A DNA stretch of 64,000 nucleotides from Hymenobacter wooponensis (GCF_004745865.1 NZ_SRKZ01000003.1:620001-684000), one strand, 5' to 3'. Shown: positions 36,072 through 44,788, numbered from the stretch's first letter. Program-made: numbers and translations. The notes: generated by a model from the letters alone, not told the origin.

Positions 36072-36860
36072 TTAGGCATTTGCCAATGCCCGGTCCAGAT
36101 GCACGTAGCCGCCATCCACGTATATGAGTTGGCCGGTGGTGTGACTGCTGCGCTCGGAGAGCAGGAAGGCGGTGGTGTTAGCAATTTCCTCAGCGGTAGT
36201 CATGCGGTGGCCTAGCGGGATGCGGGCCGTGATTTCACGCAGCTTTTCCCCGGAGTTTTCTAGGGTTTGAATCCATGATTCGTACTGGGGCGTCCAGCAT
36301 TCGGCTACTACCACGGCGTTTACCCGAATGCCGTACTTGAGCAACTCCACCGCCCACTCACGGGTGAGGGCATTGCGGCCGCCGTTGGCCGCGGCATAGG
36401 CCGACGTGTTACCCTGGCCCGTTTCGGCGGTTTTGGAGCTGATATTCACGATGGCGCCACGCGACTTTTTCAGCTCCGGCAGCGCGTAGTGGGCCAGCAG
36501 GTAGTAGTGCACCAGGTTCTTATGCAGGCTAGCCAGAAAGCGCGGGTAGTCACCGTGCTCTAGGCCTACTCCATCGTTCACGCCTGCATTGTTCACCAGC
36601 CCGTCAATCCGCCCGAACTGGCCTAGCACGGCTTGCACGGCCGCCTCGCAGGCGGCGGGGTCCGAAAGCTCAGCTACCACATGGGCGGCCCGGCCGCCAG
36701 TGGAGGCAATGGCCGCTACGGTGGCTTGGTTGTCGGTTTCGTTGCGGCCCAGGATGACCGGCACGGCTCCTTCCTGCGCCAGCACGCGCACAATACCTTC
36801 CCCAATGCCTTTCGCCCCGCCGCTGACGATGACAACCTTATCCGTGAGCTGTAAATCCAT
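36072..36860 (-). CDS. SDR oxidoreductase, probable L-fucose (or L-rhamnose) dehydrogenase
   Basis: A 262-residue short-chain dehydrogenase/reductase. The cofactor motif GGAKGIG lies near residue 15, NNAGVND near 90 and the catalytic Ser in VNISSKT near 142. The active site reads YAAANGG, so Tyr155 is present but the usual catalytic Lys is Asn159 (codon AAC, read directly). It is the last gene of a leftward operon with a lactonase, a diketo-acid hydrolase, a second SDR and a FucP-type permease, so oxidation of the sugar to its lactone is the expected step. The frame is open 24 codons upstream; MDLQLTDK is the family-like start. Either the family tolerates Asn or the step is altered. Confidence 0.75.
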   Translation of the reverse strand: MDLQLTDKVVIVSGGAKGIGEGIVRVLAQEGAVPVILGRNETDNQATVAAIASTGGRAAHVVAELSDPAACEAAVQAVLGQFGRIDGLVNNAGVNDGVGLEHGDYPRFLASLHKNLVHYYLLAHYALPELKKSRGAIVNISSKTAETGQGNTSAYAAANGGRNALTREWAVELLKYGIRVNAVVVAECWTPQYESWIQTLENSGEKLREITARIPLGHRMTTAEEIANTTAFLLSERSSHTTGQLIYVDGGYVHLDRALANA

Positions 36861-36867
36861 CGTGTGA

Positions 36868-37704
36868 TTATTCTTGTAAGCGGTAAAACTGCGTGGCGGT
36901 ATCGCCCCAGAAACTGGCCTGTTCAGCAGCACTGAATTCGGATAGGTAGTCCTCCACTAGGCCTAGTGCCCGGCTGTAGCCGCCGGCCACGGTACACACG
37001 GGCCAGTCGGAGCCGAACATGAGCCGCTGCGGGCCAAACGCTTCAAACGCCGCCTCCAGATAGGGCCGGAATTCTGCGGGTTGCCAGCGGTGCCACTCGG
37101 CTTCCGTGACCAGGCCGGATACTTTGCAGAAGACGTTTTCGTGGGCCGCTAGCGCCTGCAGCTGCTGGCGCCAGGGTTCCAGGGCGCCAGCTTTAATGAA
37201 AGGCTTAGCCAGATGATCGACGACCAGCGGCTGCTCCTGAAAGCGCTTCGCCAGCTCCGTTGCGTAGGCCAGTTGATTAGGCCTGATGAGCAAGTCGTAG
37301 GTAAATCCGTGCGCAAACAGCGAGGCTAGGCCACGTTGGAAGGCGGGCGTGAGCATGAGCGCCTGGTCCGCTTCGCCCTGCAGAATGTGCCGAAACCCTT
37401 TGAGCTGCGGGAACTGGGCGTAGCGCTCCAGGCGCCGCGCCACATCGGGGGCCTGCAGATCTATCCACCCCACCACGCCCTTGATGCTGGAGTTCTTGGT
37501 AGCGTGGTACAACAGGAAAATCGTCTCGGCTTCTGACTGGTCCGCTTGCACGGCTACGCAGCCATCGAGGCGGTGCTGGCCTAGCAGCGGCTCCAGGTCC
37601 GCGGGCAGAAAGTCGCGGCGGAGCGCGCTCATCTCGTTGGTTATCCAGGCGTCGCGCTCCGGCTGGTACTGCCAGAAGTGGACGTGAGAATCAATTCTGG
37701 CCAT
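36868..37704 (-). CDS. L-fuconolactonase-type amidohydrolase
   Basis: A 278-residue metal-dependent hydrolase of the COG3618 amidohydrolase group. Metal and active-site segments are IDSHVHFW at the N-terminus, GFRHILQGE near 103, VVDHLAKPFI near 162 and FGSDWPVC near 230. Characterised relatives hydrolyse L-fucono-1,5-lactone or L-rhamnono-lactone to the sugar acid. It lies 7 nt before the SDR gene downstream and overlaps the upstream hydrolase gene by 14 nt, so it is tightly coupled. Lactonase function is strongly supported by context. Confidence 0.85.
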   Translation of the reverse strand: MARIDSHVHFWQYQPERDAWITNEMSALRRDFLPADLEPLLGQHRLDGCVAVQADQSEAETIFLLYHATKNSSIKGVVGWIDLQAPDVARRLERYAQFPQLKGFRHILQGEADQALMLTPAFQRGLASLFAHGFTYDLLIRPNQLAYATELAKRFQEQPLVVDHLAKPFIKAGALEPWRQQLQALAAHENVFCKVSGLVTEAEWHRWQPAEFRPYLEAAFEAFGPQRLMFGSDWPVCTVAGGYSRALGLVEDYLSEFSAAEQASFWGDTATQFYRLQE

Positions 37705-38548
37705 AGGCTTTTACCTGCTGGCGTGATGAGCCCAGGCCGTCAATTCCCAGTTCTACCACGTCGCCGGGCTTCAGGTACACGGGCGGCTTGAACCCTAGGC
37801 CTACCCCGGCGGGCGTGCCCGTGGAGATGATGTCGCCGGGCAGCAGGGTCATGAACTGGCTGAGGTAGGAAATCAGGTAGGGCACCTTGAAGATGAGGTT
37901 TTGGGTGGTGCCGTCCTGCATCATCTGCCCGTTCACCGACAGCCACAGGCGCAGGTTGTCTACGTCCGGAATCTCATCCACCGTCGCCAGGAAGGGACCT
38001 ACCGGCGCGAAAGTGTCGCAGCCCTTGCCCTTGTCCCAGGTGCCGCCTCGCTCCAGCTGAAACTCCCGCTCCGACACGTCGTTGTGCAGGGCATAGCCGG
38101 CAATGTAGTCGGCCGCGTCAGCCTCCTCCACGTAGGAAGCTCGCTTGCCAATCACCACGGCCAGTTCCACCTCCCAGTCGGTTTTCACGGAGTTCTTAGG
38201 AATAATCAAGTTGTCATTCGGCCCCACCAGGGAGGTAGTCGACTTCATGAACAGAATGGGCTCGGTGGGCGGCGTAGCGCCCGTTTCGCGGGCGTGGTCA
38301 ACGTAATTGAGGCCGATGCACACGATTTTGGAGGGCCGCGCCACCGGGGAGCCCAGCCGCACTTCCTCTCCCACCACGGGCAGCTGTCCCGCGTTAGCCT
38401 GCACAAATGCCGCTAGTCGCGCTAGGCCACCGGTGGCAAAGAAGGCCTCGTTGTAATCCTCCCCAAAAGCGGAGACATCGTACTTCTGGTCGTTGAGAAT
38501 GACTCCGGGTTTCTCCTGATCGGGCTGGCCGTGGCGGATTAGCTTCAT
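37691..38548 (-). CDS. Fumarylacetoacetase-family hydrolase, probable 2,4-diketo-3-deoxy sugar-acid hydrolase
   Basis: A 285-residue FAH-family enzyme. Metal-binding and catalytic segments are CIGLNYVDHARETG near 77, the Glu pair of DWEVELAVVIGKRA near 125, GYALHNDVSEREFQ near 150 and STGTPAGVGLGFKPP near 242. In the non-phosphorylative fucose and rhamnose routes this family cleaves 2,4-diketo-3-deoxy-L-fuconate or -rhamnonate to pyruvate and L-lactate. It overlaps the lactonase gene by 14 nt. Lactate made here could feed LutABC at 28.9-31.8 kb. Confidence 0.85.
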   Translation of the reverse strand: MKLIRHGQPDQEKPGVILNDQKYDVSAFGEDYNEAFFATGGLARLAAFVQANAGQLPVVGEEVRLGSPVARPSKIVCIGLNYVDHARETGATPPTEPILFMKSTTSLVGPNDNLIIPKNSVKTDWEVELAVVIGKRASYVEEADAADYIAGYALHNDVSEREFQLERGGTWDKGKGCDTFAPVGPFLATVDEIPDVDNLRLWLSVNGQMMQDGTTQNLIFKVPYLISYLSQFMTLLPGDIISTGTPAGVGLGFKPPVYLKPGDVVELGIDGLGSSRQQVKAYGQN

Positions 38549-38642
38549 CGTGGCTTCGGGGTTTATGTGCAGGGTATGGTTGCGGAAATAGCGGGTTGGT
38601 TGCTTCCGCGGGCAACTTAAATCGGGGACTAGGCGGCAAATG

Positions 38643-39407
38643 CTAGTTATTCAGCTTGATAAATCCACCATCCAGGGGATAGTCGCAGCCCGTCACGAAG
38701 CCGGCTTCATCGGAGCACAGGTACAGGGCCAGGGCAGCTACCTCTTCAGGCTTGCCCATGCGACCGATGGGCTGGCTGCGCGAGAGTTTATCGAAGATTT
38801 CCGCTTCCTGACCGGCGTAATTTTTGGCGATAAACCCATCCACAAAAGGCGTGTGCACCCGGGCCGGGGAGATGCTGTTGCAGCGGATGCCGGCCGCCAG
38901 ATAGTCGCGGGCCACGGAGAGCGTCATAGCGTAAATAGCACCTTTGCTCATGGAGTAAGCAAACCGGTCGGTGATGCCCACCACGGCGGCAATGGAGGCC
39001 ATGTTCAGAATTACCCCCTGGCCCCGCCGCTTCATGAGGGGCAGCGCCGCGAACAGGCAGTTGTAGGCCCCTTTCACATTCACCTGGTACACGCGCTCAA
39101 AGTCGGCTTCGGTGGTATTCTCCGCGTTTCCGACGTGGGCAATGCCGGCGTTGTTTACCAGAATATCAACCTGCCCAATGTGCTGAAATACCTCCACCAC
39201 CTGGGTTTGCTGGCTGATATCGAGGTGGTGAGCATGGGACTGGCCTCCCGTCTGCTCAATCAGGCCTACGGTTTCTGCCGCGGCTTCAGCGTTGAGTTCT
39301 ACCACGTGCACGGTGGCGCCCTGCTTGGCAAACAGCTGGCCTATGGCCCGACCAATTCCACTACCGCCGCCGGTAATCACGGCGCTTTTCCCTTGGAGAC
39401 TGAACAT
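38643..39407 (-). CDS. SDR oxidoreductase, probable 2-keto-3-deoxy-L-fuconate dehydrogenase
   Basis: A 254-residue classical SDR with GGGSGIG near residue 13, VNNAGIAHVG near 84, NMASIAA with catalytic Ser near 137, and an intact YSMSK near 150. In the LRA5/fuconate-type pathways an SDR oxidises the 2-keto-3-deoxy acid to the 2,4-diketo acid before FAH-type cleavage. Its place between permease and FAH-family genes fits that step. It starts 27 nt after fucP and is followed by a 94-nt gap before the FAH gene. Exact substrate is inferred. Confidence 0.82.
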   Translation of the reverse strand: MFSLQGKSAVITGGGSGIGRAIGQLFAKQGATVHVVELNAEAAAETVGLIEQTGGQSHAHHLDISQQTQVVEVFQHIGQVDILVNNAGIAHVGNAENTTEADFERVYQVNVKGAYNCLFAALPLMKRRGQGVILNMASIAAVVGITDRFAYSMSKGAIYAMTLSVARDYLAAGIRCNSISPARVHTPFVDGFIAKNYAGQEAEIFDKLSRSQPIGRMGKPEEVAALALYLCSDEAGFVTGCDYPLDGGFIKLNN

Positions 39408-39434
39408 GAAGATGCTTGACCGTTTAAAGCAGCA

Positions 39435-40700
39435 CTAGTGCGCCGCCACTAGCGAAATTTCTTGCGGATTTACTCGGGTGCGGGCGTTACGAAGCGCGAA
39501 GTACAGCACCACTAAAAAGCACACGCCCGGCACCACGTAGGCGGTTTGAATAGAGCTGGCATCCGACACGCGGCCCATGAGCACTGGAAAAACCGCGCCG
39601 CCCACAATGGCCATAATCAGGTAGGAAGAGCCCTCCTTGGTCTTCGCCCCCAGCCCCCTGATGCTCAGAGAAAAGATGGTAGGAAACATGATGGACATGA
39701 AGAACTCCACGCCCATGAGCGCATACACCGGCAGCTGGCCCTTCAGCGTCACGGCCAGGCCAATCAGCCCCACATTCACCAAGCTGTAGGTTGCCAACAA
39801 GCGCGCGGGCGCCACCACCCGCATAAGCGCCGTGCCAATAAACCGCCCCGCCATAAAGCCCAGCAGCGCCCCCGACAGGTAGAGCGTGGCCGCCTGCTCC
39901 TGGATACCCGCTACGCCCCCCGCAAACCGGATAAAAAAGCTGCTTAAACATACCTGGGCGCCCACGTAGAAGAACTGTGCCACCACGCCCCACAGCAGGT
40001 TTTTCTCCTGCCACAACGAGCGCCCTCCACCCGTGGTAGTTGCTACAGGCTCCGTGATGTCGGGCAGGCGCGTGAAGTAGATCACCACGGCCACCGCCAG
40101 CACCACCAGCCCAATAATGAGGTAAGGCAGCTGCACCGTGGCGGCCTCTTGGCTGAGGTAAGTAGCAAGTTGCTCGGGCGCCATGGCTGCTTCCTGCGTC
40201 GGTGTGAGGCTGCGTCCCGATAGAATAACCTGCCCGCCCAGCAAAGGGGCCAGCGTGGCCGCCAGCCCGTTAAACGACTGCGCAAAGTTCAGGCGCTGCG
40301 TGGCTCCTTCGGGGTCACCGAGTACTGTGATGTAGGGATTGGCGGCCGTTTCCAGAAAGGTCAGGCCGCTGGCAATGATGAACAGGGCCACTAGAAAGAA
40401 ACCGTAGGTGCGGGTAGCCGCGGCGGGGTAAAACAGAAACGCCCCAGTAGCAAATAGCAACAGGCCTAGCAGAATGCCGCCCTTGTACCCATAGCGCTTC
40501 ATAAACTGCCCCGCCGGCAGCGCCACCAGAAAATACGCCGCGAAGAAAGCCGAATCAATCAGCGCCGATTGAGTATCCGTCAGCTGGCAAGCTTTTTTCA
40601 GATGCGGTATCAGCACCGGATTCAGGTTCACGGCGAAGCCCCACAGGAAAAACAGCGAGGTAATCAGCCCCACCGCAAACAGGTTCTGGTTCTTCTTCAT
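39435..40700 (-). CDS. fucP: L-fucose:H+ symporter-type MFS permease
   Basis: A 421-residue inner-membrane protein with about 12 hydrophobic segments. The FucP/HxlP-type start LITSLFFLWGFAVNLNPVLIPHLKKA and FLETAANPYITVLGDPEGATQRLNFAQSFNG are highly typical of FucP. It heads the leftward sugar-acid operon. FucP relatives in Bacteroidota also carry glucose/galactose or other sugars, but with fuconate-type enzymes downstream L-fucose is the first guess. Upstream lies a composite repeat block; no TAnnTTTG was found. Confidence 0.88.
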   Translation of the reverse strand: MKKNQNLFAVGLITSLFFLWGFAVNLNPVLIPHLKKACQLTDTQSALIDSAFFAAYFLVALPAGQFMKRYGYKGGILLGLLLFATGAFLFYPAAATRTYGFFLVALFIIASGLTFLETAANPYITVLGDPEGATQRLNFAQSFNGLAATLAPLLGGQVILSGRSLTPTQEAAMAPEQLATYLSQEAATVQLPYLIIGLVVLAVAVVIYFTRLPDITEPVATTTGGGRSLWQEKNLLWGVVAQFFYVGAQVCLSSFFIRFAGGVAGIQEQAATLYLSGALLGFMAGRFIGTALMRVVAPARLLATYSLVNVGLIGLAVTLKGQLPVYALMGVEFFMSIMFPTIFSLSIRGLGAKTKEGSSYLIMAIVGGAVFPVLMGRVSDASSIQTAYVVPGVCFLVVLYFALRNARTRVNPQEISLVAAH

Positions 40701-40751
40701 GCAGGGTGGGATTGAGGCAGCACAGTAGCCTGGAGCGGTATGAGAACGTCA

Positions 40752-41062
40752 CTCCCCTCCTCAGATGATTCCGCGTATTAAGCGGCGTGGGGTTGGGAGT
40801 GGTTGAAGTGGCCTAGAACGAGTACTCTAGTCTGTCATTCCGAGCGTAGTCGAGGAATCTCGCGTGCTGACGTTGTGGTGGTAATCCATTACACCCATAC
40901 GTCATCCTAACGAAGGAAGGATCTTGTCACGTGAGCACGAGGCGCTAGGCCAGTCGTTCCTGCCTGAGAAGTTCCTTCGCTGCACTCAAGATGACGTGCT
41001 AGGCAGCAATATTACTGTAGCAGAGTCAGCACGCGAGATGTCTCGGCAAGCTCGACATGACG
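40752..41062. repeat. Composite intergenic repeat, copy 2
   Basis: It repeats the order seen at 7894-8127: a CTCCCCTCCTCAGATGATT unit (40752-40800), the linker GTGGCCTAGAACGA (40808-40821), then a GTCATTCCGAGC...ATCTCGCG unit (40833-40864). A GTCATCCTAACGAAGGAAGG unit follows (40901-40920), then a CTAGGCCAG linker, a GTTCCTTCGCTGCACTCAAG arm and a final CGCGAGATGTCTCGGCAAGC arm (to about 41062). Arms are imperfect, unlike copy 1. It fills the gap between the second GH28 and fucP. Confidence 0.8.
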
Positions 41063-41099
41063 TTCTAGAGTAGTCGTTCTAGGCCAGCCGATTATTTCC

Positions 41100-42527
41100 T
41101 TAGTACTTCATGCCTGAGCTGTTAAGCACAGCCACGGGCTCCTCGTCTTCAGCCTTTATTTCCAGCCCCTTAATGCTCCAGCCCTGGGCGAAGTCGATTT
41201 TGCCGGCCTTCTTGCCGCTGATGCTGATGTTATCCAGCTGGAAGTTTTCGAGCAGGGAGGCGGCCAGGCCTTCGGCAGAAATGGCTTCTCCGGCCCCCGT
41301 GGCGCGCAGGTTGCTGATGCGCACGTTGCGGAAGTGGGGCGTGCCGCGCTCGGGCTCTACTTTGGCCAGCATCTTCTTCCAGTGCTCAGGCAGGGTTTGC
41401 TCGGTATAGCCGGCGGGCAGCGTGGAGTAGCTGTAGGCCGGGTTCCAGTTCATGGTCATAATGATGGGCACGCGCACGGCGTCCATCTGAATGTCCTCCA
41501 CGATAATGTCCTCAACCACGCCGCCGCGGTTGGTGGCCGACTTCAGACGGATGCCATACTTGGTGCCTTTGGCCTTGAGGTTGCGGGCCAGCACGTGGCG
41601 GATGCCGCCGGAGGTTTCCGAGCCGCAGGTAAAGAGGCCGTCGCCGGCGCCGGCCACGCAGTCCCGAATCACGATGTACTCCGTAGGCCGGTTCACACGC
41701 AGACCGTCCCAGTCGCGCCCGGCTTTCAGGCAGAAGTTGTCGTCGTTGCAGTCAATGTCGCAGTTCTGCACCAGCACGTAGGTGCTCGAATCGATGTCGA
41801 TGCCGTCGGTGCTGGGGCCGTGCCCACCGATGTTGTTGCGTATTACCAGGCCATCGGCCGTTACGTTTTTGGAGTAGAGGATGTGCACCGTCCAGAAACC
41901 AGCGCGCTGCAGAGTAATGCCTTTAAGCGTGACGTTGCTGGAGTTAGAAACCAGCAGCGTGCGAGGGCGCTTGGCGTCGTAGTCTACAATCCAGCGCAGG
42001 CCCTTGGGGTCGTACTCCTTGCGCATGGCCCAGTACTTATCCCAGAAGGGTTTGCCCTGCCCATCCACGGTACCTTCACCGGTGATGGCCACGTTTTCCT
42101 GGTCCACAACATTGATGAGGGCGGCGGGCCAGGTCATTTCTACGCCAGCAATGCGCGAGGGCATTTCGGGGTAGTCCTTAATGTCCTGGCTGCCGAGTAG
42201 GGTCACGCCTTTGGGCAGGTTCAGGGTCACACCCTTTTTCAGAAAGATGGAGCCGGTGAGGTACTGGCCCGGCGCGAACGTGACTACGCCCCCCTTTTTG
42301 GCCGCTGCATCAATGGCCTTTTGAATGGCCTGCGTGTTCAGGGTTTTGCCGTCGCCCACGGCCCCGTATTTCGCGGTAGAGAAACTGTTCTTGGTAGCGG
42401 GCATGCTCTTGGCACCTGCTTCTTTCACCCAAGCGGGGTCAGCGGGAGCAGCAGGAGCCGGAGCGGGAGCAAACAAAGTGCTCAACCACGTGAAGAGCGG
42501 AACCGCGAGGGCAAGGGAGAAAGTCAT
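41100..42527 (-). CDS. Divergent GH28-family enzyme
   Basis: A 475-residue exported beta-helix protein of family GH28. The N-terminal hydrophobic signal is in residues 1-27. Signatures are present but altered: STDGIDID (D241) in place of NTD, CNDDNFCLKAG (D262, D263), AGDGLFTCGSE with Asp296 where polygalacturonases have the His of GHG, and IRLK (R327, K329). Loss of that His is a feature of rhamnogalacturonan-acting GH28 members, so this is more likely a rhamnogalacturonan hydrolase or an exo-acting relative than a polygalacturonase. The frame extends 35 codons upstream; the chosen ATG gives a clean signal peptide. Candidate regulatory elements lie upstream at 42652-42710. Confidence 0.85.
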   Translation of the reverse strand: MTFSLALAVPLFTWLSTLFAPAPAPAAPADPAWVKEAGAKSMPATKNSFSTAKYGAVGDGKTLNTQAIQKAIDAAAKKGGVVTFAPGQYLTGSIFLKKGVTLNLPKGVTLLGSQDIKDYPEMPSRIAGVEMTWPAALINVVDQENVAITGEGTVDGQGKPFWDKYWAMRKEYDPKGLRWIVDYDAKRPRTLLVSNSSNVTLKGITLQRAGFWTVHILYSKNVTADGLVIRNNIGGHGPSTDGIDIDSSTYVLVQNCDIDCNDDNFCLKAGRDWDGLRVNRPTEYIVIRDCVAGAGDGLFTCGSETSGGIRHVLARNLKAKGTKYGIRLKSATNRGGVVEDIIVEDIQMDAVRVPIIMTMNWNPAYSYSTLPAGYTEQTLPEHWKKMLAKVEPERGTPHFRNVRISNLRATGAGEAISAEGLAASLLENFQLDNISISGKKAGKIDFAQGWSIKGLEIKAEDEEPVAVLNSSGMKY

Positions 42528-42651
42528 AGGGCGGGAAAGGTTTGTCGGGACGAGAACAGCGGTAACGTAATGCGGGCCGGGCGGCAGAGCGGCAGATTCC
42601 CACGGCCGCGGCTCCGGCACCCGACCTCGCATTCGCTAACTACAGTTGAGG

Positions 42652-42710
42652 TGTTCACTCATCTCAAATCTGCACTTCTTTGGCTACACCACTTACCCGC
42701 ACCCTCCTGT
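42652..42710 (-). promoter_or_regulatory. Candidate operator region of the divergent GH28 gene
   Basis: ACAGGAGGGT on the minus strand (42701-42710) faces the GH28 gene. Its surroundings on the plus strand (CTTACCCG then CCCTCCTGTAG) match the susC element almost exactly, with one base inserted or lost. A looser GATGAGTGA (minus, within 42652-42667) resembles the GGTGAGTGAT element. The nearby AraC-family gene on the other strand could also be affected. Confidence 0.5.
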
Positions 42711-42845
42711 AGTTGTCCAAATGCAGCAGAAATACTTCCTTTTTCTTCCCTCTGGTTACGAGCAGTAGGTTGATAATACCGTGGCGTAAGAACTTACCTG
42801 GCAGGCCGCGGTTTTGCGTATTACTGCCCTGCAGGGAAGTTGTTC

Positions 42846-42853
42846 TATATTTG
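42846..42853 (+). promoter_or_regulatory. Candidate -7 element of the AraC-family gene
   Basis: TATATTTG, an exact TAnnTTTG match, ends 15 nt before the ATG of the AraC-family gene. If used, the 5' leader would be only about 10 nt, which Bacteroidota genes without a Shine-Dalgarno tolerate. No clear -33 element. Confidence 0.5.
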
Positions 42854-42868
42854 ATTTTCTCATAGACT

Positions 42869-43816
42869 ATGGCCTCATCCAAAACGTCTCCGCTTGCCGG
42901 ATTTTACCAGGAACTAACCACCTGTACCAGTGGTGAGCTGGACGCCCTAGTACCCAGCGGTATTCAGAAGGACATTGGGCATTTCAACGTCTTTGACATG
43001 GCGGCGGTCTGGCAGCCGGCCCAAGCGAAACCAGCGGCCTCCTACGCCTGCCGGTCTTTCTATAAAATCAGCTTGTTGCGCGGGCGTAGCCGGATCGATT
43101 TCCCCGACGCTACCATCCAGATTGAGGATAGTGCCCTGATTTTCTCTTCGCCTAAACTCCCCTACCAGTGGGCGCCTGAACCAGAGCAGAAGGGGCACTT
43201 CTGCGTGTTTACAGCCGAGTTCCTGTTACCAGCTAACAGCGGAGTGGTACTCGATGAGCTACCCATTTTTAAGGGCGATAGGCATCCTGTTTTTACGCTT
43301 TCGGCAGCGGATAGTGCTCGGGTAGAAACCATTTTCCAGCGCATGCACGAGGAAATGGCTTCGGACTATGCCTATAAATATGACTTGCTGCGCACCTACG
43401 TGCTAGAGCTGATTCACCTGGGCCAGAAGCAGCAACCCGCCACGGTGTTACACCCAGCGCATAGCGGAGCAGCCCGGCTTACGTCGTTGTTTATTGAGCT
43501 GCTGGAGCGGCAGTTCCCGCTGGAAACCCCGCAGCAGCGCCTCTTGCTGCGCACGGCCAAAGACTACGCCGACCATTTGGCGGTGCACGTCAACCACCTC
43601 AACAAGGTGCTCAAGGAAACCACCGGCCGTACCACCACCGACCTCATCGGCAGCCGGATTGCGCAGGAAGCCAAGGCCCTGCTGCGGCAAACCGATTGGA
43701 CCATGGCCGACATTGCCGATAGCCTGGGCTTCGCCGATGTGGCGCACTTTGCCAACTTCTTCAAGCGGCAAACTGCCGTTGCCCCGGGTGCCTTCCGCAG
43801 CCTAGCGACGGTTTGA
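42869..43816 (+). CDS. AraC-family transcriptional regulator
   Basis: A 315-residue regulator. The first 200 residues form a cupin-like sensor region (SFYKISLLRGRSRIDFPDAT, IEDSALIFSSPKLPYQWAPE). The AraC helix-turn-helix spans about 210-310: DYADHLAVHVNHLNKVLKE, then TMADIADSLGFADVAHFANFFKRQTAVAPGAFR. It is followed 93 nt later by an SDR gene in the same direction, a pairing often seen in Bacteroidota. It is divergent from the GH28 gene, so it could also sense a pectin product, but the AraC-SDR pairing is the simpler reading. Confidence 0.87.
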   Translation: MASSKTSPLAGFYQELTTCTSGELDALVPSGIQKDIGHFNVFDMAAVWQPAQAKPAASYACRSFYKISLLRGRSRIDFPDATIQIEDSALIFSSPKLPYQWAPEPEQKGHFCVFTAEFLLPANSGVVLDELPIFKGDRHPVFTLSAADSARVETIFQRMHEEMASDYAYKYDLLRTYVLELIHLGQKQQPATVLHPAHSGAARLTSLFIELLERQFPLETPQQRLLLRTAKDYADHLAVHVNHLNKVLKETTGRTTTDLIGSRIAQEAKALLRQTDWTMADIADSLGFADVAHFANFFKRQTAVAPGAFRSLATV

Positions 43817-43909
43817 TTTCTACATAAAATAGATTGCTGAGCACAAAAGCCCGGCTGGTTACGCGCCAGACCTTTGTCGTGTTCTTAGTTACACGTCACA
43901 GCAATTCAG

Positions 43910-44662
43910 ATGACAACCTCTAAAATCGCCCTCGTAACCGGCGGCAGCCGCGGTATCGGCAAAGACATTGCCTTAAGCTTAGCCCAGAAAGGTGTCGACG
44001 TAGTCCTCACCTATCATACCAACCTACAGGAAGCCACCGCCACGGTAGGCCAGATTGAAGCCCTGGGGCGCAAAGCCGCCGCTCTACAGCTGAATACGGC
44101 CGAGCTAGCTAGTTTCCCCGCTTTCTTCTCCCAGCTCACCACCACCCTCTCGGATACCTTTCAAGCCGACTGCTTCGACTTCCTCATCAATAACGCCGGC
44201 ACCAGCCTCAACACGCCCTTTGCTGAGATGACCGAAGCGAAGTTTGATGAGATGCTGAACATTCATTTCAAGGGCGTATACTTCCTCACCCAGCAGGCCT
44301 TGCCCCTGTTGCGCGATGGGGGCCGCATCATCAACATGTCCTCGGCCACTACCCGCAGCTCCTTCTCTGGTGTATCGGCCTACGCCAGCATGAAAGGGGC
44401 CGTGGAGGTGTTCACGCGCTACCTGGCCCTGGAATTAGGGTCGCGGGGCATCACGGTCAACGTAGTGGCCCCCGGGGCCATCTTTGGCGGTGGCGCCATG
44501 CAGGACACCCCCGAAATACGGGAGTACGTGGCCGGCATCACGGCCCTAGGTCGGGTAGGCCTGCCCGATGATATAAGCGGCGTAGTAGGATTCCTGTGCA
44601 GCGAGGAAGCCAAGTGGGTGAATGGCCAGCGCCTTGAGCTAACGGGCGGCATGACCCTGTAG
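43910..44662 (+). CDS. Short-chain dehydrogenase/reductase
   Basis: A 250-residue classical SDR: GGSRGIG near residue 11, NNAGTSLNTPF near 95, Ser in INMSSATT near 143 and an intact catalytic YASMK near 157. The C-terminal GVVGFLCSEEAKWVNGQRLELTGGM is typical. Such genes next to AraC-family regulators are usually annotated only as SDR; the substrate is unknown. A GACCTTTG close to the TAnnTTTG consensus lies about 40 nt upstream. It ends at a strong bidirectional terminator. Confidence 0.87.
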   Translation: MTTSKIALVTGGSRGIGKDIALSLAQKGVDVVLTYHTNLQEATATVGQIEALGRKAAALQLNTAELASFPAFFSQLTTTLSDTFQADCFDFLINNAGTSLNTPFAEMTEAKFDEMLNIHFKGVYFLTQQALPLLRDGGRIINMSSATTRSSFSGVSAYASMKGAVEVFTRYLALELGSRGITVNVVAPGAIFGGGAMQDTPEIREYVAGITALGRVGLPDDISGVVGFLCSEEAKWVNGQRLELTGGMTL

Positions 44663-44704
44663 CCGCGGCGGAGTGGCCTAGAGGCCTGCACGTGGTGAAA
44701 TTAT

Positions 44705-44763
44705 GTCAACAAAAGAGCCGGAATGCAGAAGTTGACCTTCTGCATTCCGGCTCTTTTGTTGAC
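44705..44763. terminator. Long bidirectional hairpin terminator
   Basis: A 27-bp perfect stem (44705-44731 with 44737-44763) closes a 5-nt loop. Within the stem, AAAAGAGCCGG and CCGGCTCTTTT give a GC-rich core flanked by A and T runs on both strands. It lies between the convergent SDR and pectate-lyase genes and would terminate both. Confidence 0.9.
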
Positions 44764-44788
44764 TACCCTACGTGGGAGTAGAAGCGGG

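Noticed and set aside
41334..42200. Plus-strand open frame of 288 codons inside the second GH28
   Set aside because: Antisense shadow; the GH28 signatures on the other strand are decisive.
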